A DNA stretch of 64,000 nt from Streptomyces sioyaensis (GTDB lineage: Bacteria > Actinomycetota > Actinomycetes > Streptomycetales > Streptomycetaceae). The notes beneath the pieces were generated by a model, which saw nothing but the letters and a program-made list of their open reading frames with translations, ran no database searches and had not been told where the DNA came from. Both the position numbers and the translations under genes were made by a program. The DNA lies in contig NZ_SDIF01000004.1 in NCBI RefSeq assembly GCF_004122735.1, positions 62,001-126,000 on the forward strand, read 5' to 3'. Below, in pieces: positions 35,993-45,291 of the stretch (within the stretch, counting starts at the first letter, position 1; every line of letters starts with the position of its first letter).

Positions 35993-36004
35993 TGGTCTAT
36001 ACCA
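35993..36004 (+). promoter_or_regulatory. DasR operator (dre) upstream of nagB
   Basis: TGGTCTATACCA matches 11 of 12 core dre bases. It lies 30 bases before the nagB start, where bound DasR would block transcription; glucosamine-6-phosphate, the NagB substrate, releases DasR. Confidence 0.9.
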
Positions 36005-36034
36005 CATGAGATTCTCCAGAACGGCAGGCCAAGC

Positions 36035-36817
36035 GTGGAAGTTGTCATCGTTCCGGACGCCATGGCGGGTGGCGAGCTGATCGCGGAGGCCCTGGCGGCC
36101 CTGCTGCGCCGTAAGCCCGACGCGCTGCTCGGTGTGGCCACCGGCTCCACCCCACTGCCCATCTACCAGGCACTCGCGGCCCAGGTCCGGGCCGGGTCGG
36201 TGGACGCCGCACGGGCGCGCGTCTGTCAGCTCGACGAATATGTGGGCCTGCCGGCCGGGCATCCCGAGTCCTACCGCTCGGTGGTCCTGCGCGAGGTGGT
36301 CGAGCCGCTCGGCCTCGGCGCGGACTCCTTCATGGGGCCCGACGGCGCGGCCGAGGACGTCCAGGCCGCCTGCGAGGCGTACGACCGTGCGCTGCGCGAG
36401 GCCGGCGGGGTGGATCTTCAGCTGCTGGGCATCGGCACCGACGGGCACATCGGCTTCAACGAGCCCTGCTCGTCGCTCGCTTCGCGTACCCGGATCAAGA
36501 CGCTGACCCAGCAGACCCGCAAGGACAACGCCCGGTTCTTCGACAGCCTCGACGAGGTACCGCACCACGTCATCACCCAGGGCATCGGCACCATCCTGGA
36601 GGCCCGCCATCTGGTGCTGCTCGCCACCGGCGCGGGCAAGGCCGACGCCGTGGCCCGGGCCGTCGAGGGGCCGCTCACCGCGCTGGTCCCGGCCTCGGCG
36701 CTGCAGCTGCACCCGCATGCGACGGTCGTCGTGGACGAGGCCGCCGCGTCGCGGTTGAAGCTCGCCGACTATTTCCGCGCCACCTACGCCGCGAAGCCGC
36801 ACTGGCAGGGCCTCTGA
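36035..36817 (+). CDS. nagB: Glucosamine-6-phosphate deaminase
   Basis: The 260-residue enzyme converts glucosamine-6-phosphate to fructose-6-phosphate and ammonia. Signatures: ATGSTPLPIYQAL (phosphate loop), CQLDEYVGLPAGHPESYR (catalytic Asp) and GIGTDGHIGFNEPCSS (His in DGHIGFNEP). The start is GTG at 36035 (VEVVIVPDA), which gives the normal family length; a longer open frame to 35783 crosses the dre site. It consumes the DasR effector and so closes a feedback loop. Its 3' end faces the hexosaminidase gene. Confidence 0.96.
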   Translation: MEVVIVPDAMAGGELIAEALAALLRRKPDALLGVATGSTPLPIYQALAAQVRAGSVDAARARVCQLDEYVGLPAGHPESYRSVVLREVVEPLGLGADSFMGPDGAAEDVQAACEAYDRALREAGGVDLQLLGIGTDGHIGFNEPCSSLASRTRIKTLTQQTRKDNARFFDSLDEVPHHVITQGIGTILEARHLVLLATGAGKADAVARAVEGPLTALVPASALQLHPHATVVVDEAAASRLKLADYFRATYAAKPHWQGL

Positions 36818-36818
36818 A

Positions 36819-36869
36819 GGGCCCGGAGTTCCCGGGCCCGTAGTTCCGGCCCGTAGTTCCCGGGCCCGG
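36819..36869. terminator. Inverted/direct repeats between nagB and the hexosaminidase gene
   Basis: GGGCCCGG (36819-36826) pairs with CCGGGCCC (36832-36839); the unit CCCGTAGTTCC recurs, and a second GGGCCCG-type arm at 36861-36868 allows alternative hairpins. It lies between converging genes and probably ends both transcripts. Confidence 0.6.
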
Positions 36870-36872
36870 TGG

Positions 36873-38435
36873 TCAGTCCCCGTCCGCCGGGCCCGGCCGC
36901 CCGGTGAGGACCTCGGCGGCAGCCCGGCCGCAGACCCGGGCGGCGCCGTGGGTGGCGAGGTGCAGAGCGCCCCGCGGCGGGGACTGCGGGACACCCATGT
37001 CGACGACCGCGGTGTCGGGGCGGGCGGCAAGGAGGGCGTCGAGCGCCTCGGCCATCCAGGGGTGGCGGTGGATGTCGCGGACCACGGCGACCAGACGGCG
37101 CCCGGCGGCCGCCGTGAGCAGGCCGTCGACCAGCGCGGGGGTGCCGGCCGCGGCCGCGGACTCCGCGGTGCAGGTGACCGTCCCGGTGCCGGGGAGCAGC
37201 CGGGCCAGTTCGGCGGCGACGCCCCAGGGGGTCTCGTCGCCCACGGCGATGTTGGCCAGCGGGGTGAAGGCCGCGACGCAGGCGGGCGTGGTCAGGGGGG
37301 TGAACGGGCCGTCGGCGGTGCGGCGCAGGGCCCGCCGGGCCGCGGTGAGGCCGATCCCGGGGGCGGGCGCGACCCCCTCCCCCGCGTCCGTGCGCCGGGT
37401 CCAGCGCGCCAGGGCGCGTACCCGTGCCGCGGCGTCCGCGAGCCGCGCTTCGGGCAGTTCCCCCGCGCGCACCGCCCGCACCAGGGCGTCGCGCAGCCGC
37501 AGCACGGTGTCCTCGTCCGCCAGTCCGCCGCCCACACAGAGGGCGTCCGCACCGGCCGCGACGGCCAGCACGCTGCCCCGTTCGAGGCCGAACGCGGCGG
37601 AGACGGCCCGCATCTCCATCCCGTCGGTGATGATCAGCCCGTCGAAACCGAGACCGCCGCGGTCGGCGGGGGCGCGCAGCAGACCGCCCAGCGCCGCCGG
37701 GCTGAGGGTGGCGGGGCGGTCGGCGTCCAGGGCGGGCAGCAGGATGTGTGCGCTCATCACGGCGCGGGTGCCGGCGGCGACGGCGGCGCGGAACGGCACC
37801 AGTTCGCGTTCCTGGAGGGTGGTCAGCCCGGCGGTGATCCGCGGCAGGTCGTGGTGGGAGTCGACGGCGGTGTCCCCGTGTCCGGGGAAGTGCTTGGTGC
37901 AGGCGGCGACGCCGGCGGACTGCAGCCCCTCGACATAGGCGGCGGTGTGCCGGGCGACCAGCTGCGGATCGTCGCCGAAGGAGCGGACGCCGATGACCGG
38001 GTTGTCGGGGTCGGAGTTGACGTCGGCGCAGGGCGCCCAGTTGAGGGTGATGCCGCACTCGGCCAGCCGACGGCCGAGTTCCCGGGCGACATCGCGGGTC
38101 AGGGCGGTGTCGTCGACGGCGCCGAGCGCATGGTTGCCGGGGAAGGAGGAGCCGCCGCGCACTTCGAGGCGGGTGACGTCGCCGCCCTCCTCGTCGACGG
38201 CGATGAGGAGGTCCGCGCGTTCGGCGCGCAACCGGGCGGTGAGCGCGGTGAGTTGCGCGGGATCGGCGACATTGCGGCCGAAGAGGCCGACCGAGGTCAG
38301 GCCCTCGCCGATCCGGCGCAGCAGCCAGTCGGGGGCGGTGGTGCCGGTGAAGCCCGGCTGGAGGACGGTGAGTGCGTCGCGGGTGAGGGTGTCGGTGGGT
38401 ACCGCGCGGACGAGAGGGGCCATGGGCTGCGTCAT
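36873..38435 (-). CDS. Glycoside hydrolase family 3 beta-N-acetylglucosaminidase (NagZ/DasD-like)
   Basis: The 520-residue cytoplasmic enzyme has the GH3 NagZ signature [18 protein letters not shown], with the catalytic His in DSHHDLP, and the nucleophile region [17 protein letters not shown]-terminal domain follows at about residue 340. It would split N-acetylglucosamine from chitobiose or muropeptides. In S. coelicolor its equivalent follows dasABC; here its ATG overlaps by 4 bases (ATGA) the stop codon of a remnant of a permease gene, so it is now translated behind a 43-codon relic. There is no signal peptide. Confidence 0.9.
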   Translation of the reverse strand: MTQPMAPLVRAVPTDTLTRDALTVLQPGFTGTTAPDWLLRRIGEGLTSVGLFGRNVADPAQLTALTARLRAERADLLIAVDEEGGDVTRLEVRGGSSFPGNHALGAVDDTALTRDVARELGRRLAECGITLNWAPCADVNSDPDNPVIGVRSFGDDPQLVARHTAAYVEGLQSAGVAACTKHFPGHGDTAVDSHHDLPRITAGLTTLQERELVPFRAAVAAGTRAVMSAHILLPALDADRPATLSPAALGGLLRAPADRGGLGFDGLIITDGMEMRAVSAAFGLERGSVLAVAAGADALCVGGGLADEDTVLRLRDALVRAVRAGELPEARLADAAARVRALARWTRRTDAGEGVAPAPGIGLTAARRALRRTADGPFTPLTTPACVAAFTPLANIAVGDETPWGVAAELARLLPGTGTVTCTAESAAAAGTPALVDGLLTAAAGRRLVAVVRDIHRHPWMAEALDALLAARPDTAVVDMGVPQSPPRGALHLATHGAARVCGRAAAEVLTGRPGPADGD

Positions 38436-38563
38436 CCCTTCACTGCGCCGGAGGTGAGACCGCCGACCGCCTTGTGTTGCCGGACCGCGTCTCCCGGGCG
38501 GCCCGCCCTGGGTGCGGTCGTCCCGGTCTCCTGGATTGTCGCCGCTGTGCGCCCACGCTCCAC
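38432..38563 (-). pseudogene. Remnant of a MalG-type sugar permease gene (probable dasC tail) fused to a new start
   Basis: A 43-codon frame starts at GTG 38563 with GGGGGGAGAG upstream and ends at 38432. Its last residues [16 protein letters not shown] are the conserved C-terminus of MalG-family sugar ABC permeases (E. coli MalG ends in a GLTAGGVKG-like sequence). The first 27 residues are not permease-like. The stop overlaps the hexosaminidase start in ATGA, as expected from an intact dasC-hydrolase junction. I infer that an in-frame deletion removed dasA, dasB and nearly all of dasC. It might still be translated as a coupling leader. Confidence 0.75.
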
Positions 38564-38598
38564 GGCGCTCTCCCCCCAAGGCCGGGCGTGGTCTTTAA

Positions 38599-38634
38599 TG
38601 GTTTAGACCAGCGCCCGCAGCTTGGCCTAGACCT
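38599..38634. promoter_or_regulatory. Pair of DasR operators between dasR and the former dasA promoter
   Basis: TGGTTTAGACCA (38599-38610, 11 of 12 dre core bases) and TGGCCTAGACCT (38623-38634, 10 of 12) lie 24 bases apart centre to centre. A further half-site TGGTCT is at 38589-38594. They would control dasR and the leftward unit that now begins with the permease remnant. Confidence 0.85.
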
Positions 38635-38806
38635 TTTGGGGTGTCAAGGGGTGTATAAGGGTCGCTGCCAGGTCCGTTGTCTGACCGACATCCGGCGGGG
38701 CCGGGACCTGCAACAGCGCACGGGGAAGGCTCTCGTGCCACGATGTGAGCCGCTACGTACGGAGGAGCCGGTGACGGCAGCACGACAGGAGTCGGAGAGG
38801 CGGGTC

Positions 38807-39562
38807 ATGGAGACGGACGGGGGCAGCACTGCCGAGAGCGGCGCACGGACCGCGCGGGTGCCCAAGTACTACCGGCTCAAGCGGCACTTGCTGGAGATCA
38901 CCGAGACCCTGCCGCCCGGCACCCCGGTCCCGCCCGAGCGCACCCTCGCCACGGAGTTCGACACCTCGCGCACCACGGTGCGGCAGGCCCTGCAGGAGCT
39001 GGTCGTCGAGGGCCGGCTGGAGCGCATCCAGGGCAAGGGCACCTTCGTCGCCAAGCCCAAGGTCTCCCAGGCGCTGCAACTGACCTCCTACACGGAGGAC
39101 ATGCGGGCCCAGGGCCTGGAGCCGACCTCCCAGCTGCTGGACATCGGCTACGTCACCGCCGACGACCGGCTCGCCGGGCTGCTGGACATCGCCACCGGCG
39201 GGCGGGTCCTGCGCATCGAGCGGCTGCGGCTGGCCAGCGGCGAGCCGATGGCCATCGAGATCACCCATCTGTCGGCGAAGCGCTTCCCCGCGCTGCGCCG
39301 GAACCTCGTCAAGTACACCTCCCTCTACACCGCGCTGGCCGAGGTCTACGACGTCCGGCTGGCCGAGGCCGAGGAGACCATCGAGACCTCCCTGGCCACC
39401 CCGCGCGAGGCGGGTCTGCTGGGCACGGACGTCGGGCTGCCGATGCTGATGCTCTCCCGGCACTCCCTCGACGCGCAGGGGCAGCCGGTGGAGTGGGTGC
39501 GTTCGGTCTACCGCGGCGACCGCTACAAGTTCGTCGCCAGGCTGCGCCGCCCCACGGACTGA
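38807..39562 (+). CDS. dasR: GntR/HutC-family global regulator DasR
   Basis: The 251-residue protein has the N-terminal winged HTH ([56 protein letters not shown]) and a HutC-type (UTRA) effector domain that binds glucosamine-6-phosphate in known DasR. It controls chitin and aminosugar use, development and antibiotics. The sequence is very close to S. coelicolor DasR as I remember it. The ATG at 38807 has GAGAGG upstream; GTG at 38771 with GGAGG is an alternative. The dasABC transporter genes that normally adjoin are missing. Confidence 0.95.
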   Translation: METDGGSTAESGARTARVPKYYRLKRHLLEITETLPPGTPVPPERTLATEFDTSRTTVRQALQELVVEGRLERIQGKGTFVAKPKVSQALQLTSYTEDMRAQGLEPTSQLLDIGYVTADDRLAGLLDIATGGRVLRIERLRLASGEPMAIEITHLSAKRFPALRRNLVKYTSLYTALAEVYDVRLAEAEETIETSLATPREAGLLGTDVGLPMLMLSRHSLDAQGQPVEWVRSVYRGDRYKFVARLRRPTD

Positions 39563-39579
39563 CCCGCCGGCCCCGGGGC

Positions 39580-39604
39580 GGGCCGGGCACCGTCCGCCCG
39601 GCCC
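39580..39604 (+). terminator. Hairpin terminator after dasR
   Basis: GGGCCGGGC (39580-39588) pairs with GCCCGGCCC (39596-39604) around a 7-base loop, 18 bases beyond the dasR stop. Confidence 0.65.
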
Positions 39605-39783
39605 CGCCGGGCCGCGGCCACCGCTGCCCGGATCCGGCCCGGCCCTGCCACCGCACCCCCCGCGGCCTGCCGCAAGGTGGAGTCTTCATACCGATATGCG
39701 GATGGGTGGTGACGCGCGCCACGTCGCTGCCATAGATTTCCAGCCGATTACGCAGGACACCGCGAGGGGACGGAGCAACGGTC

Positions 39784-40044
39784 ATGACACAGTCAGCTGC
39801 AACGCCGGATCGCAGACAGGTGGTCACGCCCACACGGGTGATCGCCGGGCTCTGCCTGATCGCTCCGTTCGTCGCCATGCTGTGGGTGAGCTCGTACGCC
39901 AGGATCGAGCCGACGCTCATCGGGATCCCGTTCTTCTACTGGTACCAGATGGCGTGGGTGCTGATCTCGACCGTGCTCACCATGATCGCGTACAAGCTCG
40001 TGCAGCGTGAGCAGCGGGCGCGCAAGGGCGGTGGGTCGGAATGA
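39784..40044 (+). CDS. DUF3311 small membrane protein, partner of MctP
   Basis: The 86-residue protein has two membrane helices (VIAGLCLIAPFVAMLWVSSYA and PFFYWYQMAWVLISTVLTMIAYKLV) joined by a short loop with EPTLIGIPF, which marks DUF3311. Its stop overlaps the next start by 4 bases (ATGA). Such proteins accompany sodium/solute symporters much as YhdT-type subunits do, and are probably accessory subunits. The 179 bases before it carry the promoter. Confidence 0.9.
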   Translation: MTQSAATPDRRQVVTPTRVIAGLCLIAPFVAMLWVSSYARIEPTLIGIPFFYWYQMAWVLISTVLTMIAYKLVQREQRARKGGGSE

Positions 40045-41729
40045 GCCTGACCACGACCGCACCGGAGACCTCGGCCGTGCTGGCCGCCTCCGCGACCAAG
40101 GGCGTCAACGGCGTGGCGCTCGCCGTCTTCATCTTCTTCTTCCTCGCCGTGACGGTCATGGGGTTCCTGGCCGCCCGCTGGCGCAAGGCCGAGGAGTCCG
40201 CCAACCTCGACGAATGGGGGCTGGGCGGCCGCAGCTTCGGCACCTGGGTGACGTGGTTCCTGCTGGGCGGCGACCTCTACACCGCGTACACCTTCGTGGC
40301 CGTTCCGGCGGCGATCTACGCGGCGGGGGCGGCCGGCTTCTTCGCCGTGCCGTACACGATCCTGGTCTACCCCCTCATCTTCACGTTCCTCCCGCGTCTG
40401 TGGTCGGTCTCGCACAAGCACGGCTACGTCACCACCTCGGACTTCGTGCGCGGCCGCTTCGGCTCCAAGGGCCTGTCGCTGGCCGTGGCGCTCACCGGCA
40501 TCCTCGCCACGATGCCGTACATCGCGCTGCAACTGGTCGGCATCCAGGCCGTCCTGGACGTGCTGGGCATCGGCGGCGGCGAGCACACCAACTGGTTCGT
40601 CAAGGACCTGCCGCTGCTGATCGCGTTCGCCGTCCTGGCCGCGTACACCTACTCCTCGGGGCTGCGGGCGCCGGCGCTGATCGCGTTCGTCAAGGACGGG
40701 CTGATCTATCTCGTCATCGGCGTGGCGATCATCTACATCCCGATCAAGCTGGGCGGCTTCGACGCGGTCTTCCACTCGGCCGGCAAGGCGCTGGCCCAGC
40801 CGGGACCCGTGCCCGGCAAACCGCGCGGCGAGCTGACCAGCGGGCCCAACGCCCAGTGGGCGTATGCCACTCTGGCGCTCGGCTCGGCGCTGGCGCTCTT
40901 CATGTACCCGCACTCGATCACCGCGACGCTGTCCTCGCGCAGCCGCAATGTGATCCGCCGCAACACCACCATCCTGCCGCTGTACTCCCTGATGCTGGGG
41001 CTGCTGGCGCTGCTGGGCTTCATGGCGATCAAGGCCGGCACGGACATCCAGGGCAACCCCCAGCTGGCCATCCCGCAGCTCTTCGAGGACATGTTCCCGA
41101 GCTGGTTCACCGGCGTCGCGTTCGCCGCGATCGGCATCGGGGCGCTGGTGCCCGCAGCCATCATGTCGATCGCCGCGGCCAACCTCTTCACCCGCAACGT
41201 CTACAAGGACTTCCTGAAACCGGACGCCACGCCCGCGCAGGAGCACAAGGTCGCCAAGCTCGTCTCGCTGCTGGTGAAGGTCGGCGCGCTGATCTTCGTC
41301 CTCACCATGGACAAGACCGTCGCGATCAACTTCCAGCTGCTGGGCGGGATCTGGATCCTGCAGACCATGCCGTCGCTGGTCGGCGGCCTGTTCACCCGCT
41401 GGTTCCACCGCTGGGCGCTGCTGGCCGGCTGGGCGGTCGGCATGCTCTACGGCACGCTCGCGGCGTACGGCGTGGCCAGCCCGACCCAGGCGCACTTCGG
41501 CGGCTCCAGCAAGGAGATCCCCGGCATCGGTGAGATCGGCTACATCGGTCTGACCGCCTTCGTCCTGAACGTCGTGGTGTCGGTCGTGCTGACCGTCGTC
41601 CTGAAGGCCGTCAACGCTCCCGAGGGCACCGACGAGACCAGCCCCGCGGACTACACGGCGGACGCCGGCGACGAGGGCGTCGTCGTCGAACTGCCACCCG
41701 CCACGGCGGGAGCACCGGCCGGCCACTGA
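40041..41729 (+). CDS. mctP: Sodium:solute symporter, monocarboxylate permease MctP type
   Basis: The 562-residue protein has about 13 membrane segments. It starts with a DEWGLGGRSFGTWVTWFLLGGDLYTAYTF segment typical of MctP (lactate, pyruvate, acetate, alanine uptake), and shows the SSS-family region ALGSALALFMYPHSITATLSSRS. The C-terminal tail is acidic (ADAGDEGVVVELPPA). It is translationally coupled to DUF3311. MctP-type function is inferred from family similarity; the substrate was not proven for this copy. Confidence 0.9.
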   Translation: MSLTTTAPETSAVLAASATKGVNGVALAVFIFFFLAVTVMGFLAARWRKAEESANLDEWGLGGRSFGTWVTWFLLGGDLYTAYTFVAVPAAIYAAGAAGFFAVPYTILVYPLIFTFLPRLWSVSHKHGYVTTSDFVRGRFGSKGLSLAVALTGILATMPYIALQLVGIQAVLDVLGIGGGEHTNWFVKDLPLLIAFAVLAAYTYSSGLRAPALIAFVKDGLIYLVIGVAIIYIPIKLGGFDAVFHSAGKALAQPGPVPGKPRGELTSGPNAQWAYATLALGSALALFMYPHSITATLSSRSRNVIRRNTTILPLYSLMLGLLALLGFMAIKAGTDIQGNPQLAIPQLFEDMFPSWFTGVAFAAIGIGALVPAAIMSIAAANLFTRNVYKDFLKPDATPAQEHKVAKLVSLLVKVGALIFVLTMDKTVAINFQLLGGIWILQTMPSLVGGLFTRWFHRWALLAGWAVGMLYGTLAAYGVASPTQAHFGGSSKEIPGIGEIGYIGLTAFVLNVVVSVVLTVVLKAVNAPEGTDETSPADYTADAGDEGVVVELPPATAGAPAGH

Positions 41730-41801
41730 GCCACCGGCCGGCCTTCGGCATCGGGCCGTCGCGTTCCTTCGGGGAAGCGGCGGCCCGCTGCCGTGCGCGG
41801 G

Positions 41802-42389
41802 TCAGTTCACCCAGTCCTTCAGCTGCTCGGTTTCGAGGGTGATGCCGACGGGGTCGGGGAGGTGGAGCGACTTGCCGTACGGAACGGTGCGGACGTCTTC
41901 GTAGCGGGTGCCATCGGGGTCGCTGTACAGCGACACCTGGCATTCCTGCCGGTCGATGAGCAGATAGAGCGGGATACCGGCTCCCGCGTACGCACGGGGC
42001 TTCTCCACACGGTCACGCTGGTGCGTGTCGGAGTCGGCGGAGGTGACCTCGACTGCCATCAACACCGGTTCAGGGGCCGCCCATTCCCCCTTGCCGACAA
42101 AAGCGCCACTGACGGAGAGCACCCCGTCCGGCCGGGCCCTGCCGCTGCGGTACTCCTCCACTTTGAGCCCCTGGTCCGGATAGAGCCACAGCTCGGGGTG
42201 TGACTGAATGCAGATGCGCGTCAGCCACTCGATGATCCGTCCGTGATCCCCGTCCGGCATGGGCTTGCTCTTGACCTTCCCGTCGATGAGTTCCAACCGC
42301 GCGCCTTCTTCCAGGCGGGCGAGTATCCGGGCGGCCTCTTCGAAATGCTCGGTCTCCATGATGTGCGGCCGGTCGGCGAGCGCGGTCAT
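41802..42389 (-). CDS. Uma2 family (PD-(D/E)XK nuclease fold) protein
   Basis: The 195-residue protein shows the Uma2 pattern: LELIDGKVKSKPMPDGDHGRIIEWL at the N-terminus, ARPDGVLS with the first acidic residue, and the core AVEVTSADSDTHQRDRVEKPRAYAGAGIPLYLLID (E-V-x and Lys of the nuclease motif). Uma2 families are greatly expanded in Streptomyces; their role is unknown. No toxin-antitoxin partner or defence gene is adjacent. Confidence 0.87.
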   Translation of the reverse strand: MTALADRPHIMETEHFEEAARILARLEEGARLELIDGKVKSKPMPDGDHGRIIEWLTRICIQSHPELWLYPDQGLKVEEYRSGRARPDGVLSVSGAFVGKGEWAAPEPVLMAVEVTSADSDTHQRDRVEKPRAYAGAGIPLYLLIDRQECQVSLYSDPDGTRYEDVRTVPYGKSLHLPDPVGITLETEQLKDWVN

Positions 42390-42535
42390 GAGGCCTTCTC
42401 CTTACTCCACGGGACGGAACAGAGAGCTGCCACCGACCATAGCCGAGGCCACTGACAGACACTGTGTGATCACTCACGACACACTAGATATGGGGGTGCG
42501 TCTGACGGGCCACCACCACATGTATGCTCGTCCTC

Positions 42536-42665
42536 GCTGTCGCCGCAGGGGAATCCGGTGCGAATCCGGAACTGTCCCGCAACGGTGTCAAGGCGCGCTT
42601 CCCCGGCCGGAAACCGGCCCCGACGCGCGCCCGGAGTCCGAGGACCTGCCGACGGTACGACCGCA
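42536..42665 (+). promoter_or_regulatory. Cobalamin (adenosylcobalamin) riboswitch upstream of nrdAB
   Basis: The conserved core (from GGGAATCCGGTG at 42549 through ACTGTCCCGCAACGGT) and the B12 box AGTCCGAGGACCTGCC (42635-42650) are clear. TATGCT at 42523-42528 could be the -10 of the promoter. About 160 bases of expression platform follow before the nrdA start. In S. coelicolor the same element switches off class Ia reductase when B12 is present, when a B12-dependent class II reductase takes over. Confidence 0.95.
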
Positions 42666-42828
42666 CCGCCATGGGTGTGGACGTCGATACGTCCGGGCCC
42701 CGAGGGCTGGGCCGGTGGACGCCGCGTGGTGAGCCCGCGCACTCCTGACCGTGTCGGGGTGCCGCATGCCCGCGTGCGCCCGTCGCGTCCGGCTCTCCCG
42801 GCCCCCGCCGAGTGAGGGAGAGCATCAC

Positions 42829-45291
42829 GTGACCATCGCGCCAACGGAGCCCGCGTCAGACGCCGAGGTCGTGCCGCCTGCGGTGGCCACGCCTGCCGGC
42901 GGTGCCGACGGCGGCCCGGGCGAGGACGGCCCGGGCGTCGCCTTGCTGCGCACCCTGACCGAACTGACCGAGGACCTGACCGCGACCGACCCCGGCAAGG
43001 TGGCCGCCGCCGCCCTGCGCGGCCGGTACGAGGGCGCGGGCGCGGCCGAACTGCGGTCGCTGGCCACCGATGCCGCGGCCGGTCTGATCGGTGACGAGCC
43101 GCAGTACTCCAAGCTCGCCGCGCGGCTGCTCACCCTCGCCATCGCCGAGGAGGCCGCCGGCCAGGGCGCCGTCTCGTTCTCCGCCTCGGTCGCGACCGGC
43201 CACCGCGAGGGCCTGATCGCCGACGAGACCGCGGAGTTCGTACGGGTCCACGCGGCCCGGCTGGACGCGCTGGTCGAGCGGGCCCTGGCCGACGGCGCCG
43301 ACGACCGCTTCGGCTACTTCGGGCTGCGCACCCTGCACTCGCGCTATCTGCTGCGCCACCCCACCACCCGTCAGGTCATCGAGACCCCCCAGCACTTCCT
43401 GCTGCGGGTGGCCTGCGGCCTCGCGGAGAGCTCTGATTCCGACGAGGGCAGCGAGCGCGCGCTGGCGGACGTCGCCGAGCTCTACCGCCTCACCAGCTCG
43501 CTGTCCTACCTGCCCTCCTCCCCCACCCTCTTCAACTCCGGCACCCGCCACCCGCAGATGTCGTCCTGCTATCTGCTGGACTCCCCGCTGGACGAGCTGG
43601 ACTCGATCTACGACCGCTACCACCAGGTCGCGCGGCTGTCCAAGCACGCCGGCGGCATCGGCCTGTCGTACTCCCGCATCCGCGCCCGCGGTTCGCTGAT
43701 CCGCGGCACCAACGGACACTCCAACGGCATCGTGCCGTTCCTGCGCACGCTGGACGCCTCGGTCGCGGCCGTGAACCAGGGCGGCCGGCGCAAGGGCGCC
43801 GCCTGCGTCTACCTGGAGACCTGGCACGCGGACCTGGAGGAGTTCCTGGAGCTGCGCGACAACACCGGTGAGGAGGCCCGCCGTACCCACAACCTGAACA
43901 TCGCGCACTGGATCCCGGACGAGTTCATGCGCCGGGTCGAGGCGGACGCCGACTGGTCGCTGTTCTCCCCCGCGGACGCCCCGGAGCTGGTGGACCTGTG
44001 GGGCGAGGAGTTCGACGCCGCCTACCGCCGGGCCGAGGCCGAGGGCCGGGCCGTCAAGCAGGTCCCGGCGCGGGTGCTGTACTCCCGGATGATGCGCACC
44101 CTGGCGCAGACCGGCAACGGCTGGATGACGTTCAAGGACGCCGCCAACCGCACCGCCAACCAGACCGCCGAGCCCGGCCAGGTCGTGCACTCCTCCAACT
44201 TGTGCACGGAGATCCTGGAGGTGACGAACGACGGGGAGACCGCGGTCTGCAACCTGGGGTCGGTGAACCTCGCCGCGCACCTCGGCAACGACGCCGGCGG
44301 CTGGGAGGAGGCGATGGACTGGGAGCGGCTGGACGCCACGGTCCGCACCGCCGTCACCTTCCTCGACCGCGTCGTGGACATCAACTTCTACCCGACCGAA
44401 CAGGCCGGCGCCTCCAACTCCCGCTGGCGGCCGGTGGGTCTGGGCCTGATGGGCCTCCAGGACGTCTTCTTCCGGCTGCGGCTGCCCTTCGACTCGCCCG
44501 AGGCGCGGGAGCTGTCCACCCGCATCTCCGAGCGGATCATGCTCGCCGCGTACGAGGCGTCCGCCGACCTCGCCGAGCGGCACGGCCCGCACCGGGCCTG
44601 GTCCGCGACCCGCACCGCCCGCGGGGTACTGCACCCGGACCACTACCCGAACGCCGAGCCGCGCTGGGCCGACCGCTGGGCGGCGCTGCGCAGCCGTATC
44701 GCCCTGACCGGCATGCGCAACTCCCTGCTGCTGGCGATCGCGCCGACCGCGACCATCGCCTCCATCGCGGGCGTGTACGAGTGCATCGAGCCGCAGGTCT
44801 CCAACCTCTTCAAGCGCGAGACGCTGTCCGGGGAGTTCCTCCAGGTCAACGCCTACCTGATCGAGGAGCTCAAGGCGCTGGGCCTGTGGGACGCCCGGAC
44901 CCGTGACGCGCTGCGCGAGGCCAACGGCTCGGTGCAGGACGTCGCGTGGATTCCCGAGGAGACCCGGGCGCTGTACCGCACCGCCTGGGAGATCCCGCAG
45001 CGCGCCCTGATCGACATGGCCGCGGCCCGTACGCCGTACCTGGACCAGAGCCAGTCGCTGAACCTCTTCATGGCGTCGCCGACCATCGGCAAGCTCAGCT
45101 CGATGTACGCCTACGCCTGGAAGCGCGGCATCAAGACGACGTACTACCTGCGCTCCCGGCCGGCGACCCGGATCGCCCAGTCCGCGCGCGGCACCGCCGC
45201 CGCCAGTGCCCCCGTACCCCAGCAGGCCACCGACCCCGAGGCCGTCGCCTGCTCCCTGGAAAACCCCGAGTCCTGCGAGGCCTGCCAGTAA
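42829..45291 (+). CDS. nrdA: Class Ia ribonucleoside-diphosphate reductase, alpha subunit
   Basis: The 820-residue catalytic subunit has an ATP-cone-like N-terminal region and the reductase barrel: SPTLFNSGTRHPQMSSCYLLDS (active-site Cys), the cysteine/glutamate loop SSNLCTEILEVTNDGETAVCNLGSVNLA and a C-terminal redox pair in ESCEACQ. It makes deoxyribonucleotides aerobically with NrdB. The GTG start has GGGAG 8 bases upstream. It is preceded by a cobalamin riboswitch. The stop TAA shares a base with the nrdB start. Confidence 0.96.
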   Translation: MTIAPTEPASDAEVVPPAVATPAGGADGGPGEDGPGVALLRTLTELTEDLTATDPGKVAAAALRGRYEGAGAAELRSLATDAAAGLIGDEPQYSKLAARLLTLAIAEEAAGQGAVSFSASVATGHREGLIADETAEFVRVHAARLDALVERALADGADDRFGYFGLRTLHSRYLLRHPTTRQVIETPQHFLLRVACGLAESSDSDEGSERALADVAELYRLTSSLSYLPSSPTLFNSGTRHPQMSSCYLLDSPLDELDSIYDRYHQVARLSKHAGGIGLSYSRIRARGSLIRGTNGHSNGIVPFLRTLDASVAAVNQGGRRKGAACVYLETWHADLEEFLELRDNTGEEARRTHNLNIAHWIPDEFMRRVEADADWSLFSPADAPELVDLWGEEFDAAYRRAEAEGRAVKQVPARVLYSRMMRTLAQTGNGWMTFKDAANRTANQTAEPGQVVHSSNLCTEILEVTNDGETAVCNLGSVNLAAHLGNDAGGWEEAMDWERLDATVRTAVTFLDRVVDINFYPTEQAGASNSRWRPVGLGLMGLQDVFFRLRLPFDSPEARELSTRISERIMLAAYEASADLAERHGPHRAWSATRTARGVLHPDHYPNAEPRWADRWAALRSRIALTGMRNSLLLAIAPTATIASIAGVYECIEPQVSNLFKRETLSGEFLQVNAYLIEELKALGLWDARTRDALREANGSVQDVAWIPEETRALYRTAWEIPQRALIDMAAARTPYLDQSQSLNLFMASPTIGKLSSMYAYAWKRGIKTTYYLRSRPATRIAQSARGTAAASAPVPQQATDPEAVACSLENPESCEACQ

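Noticed and set aside
38561..38806. Start of an intact dasA gene
   Set aside because: No frame with a DasA-like signal peptide or binding-protein sequence follows the dre sites on the minus strand; only the 43-codon remnant is present.
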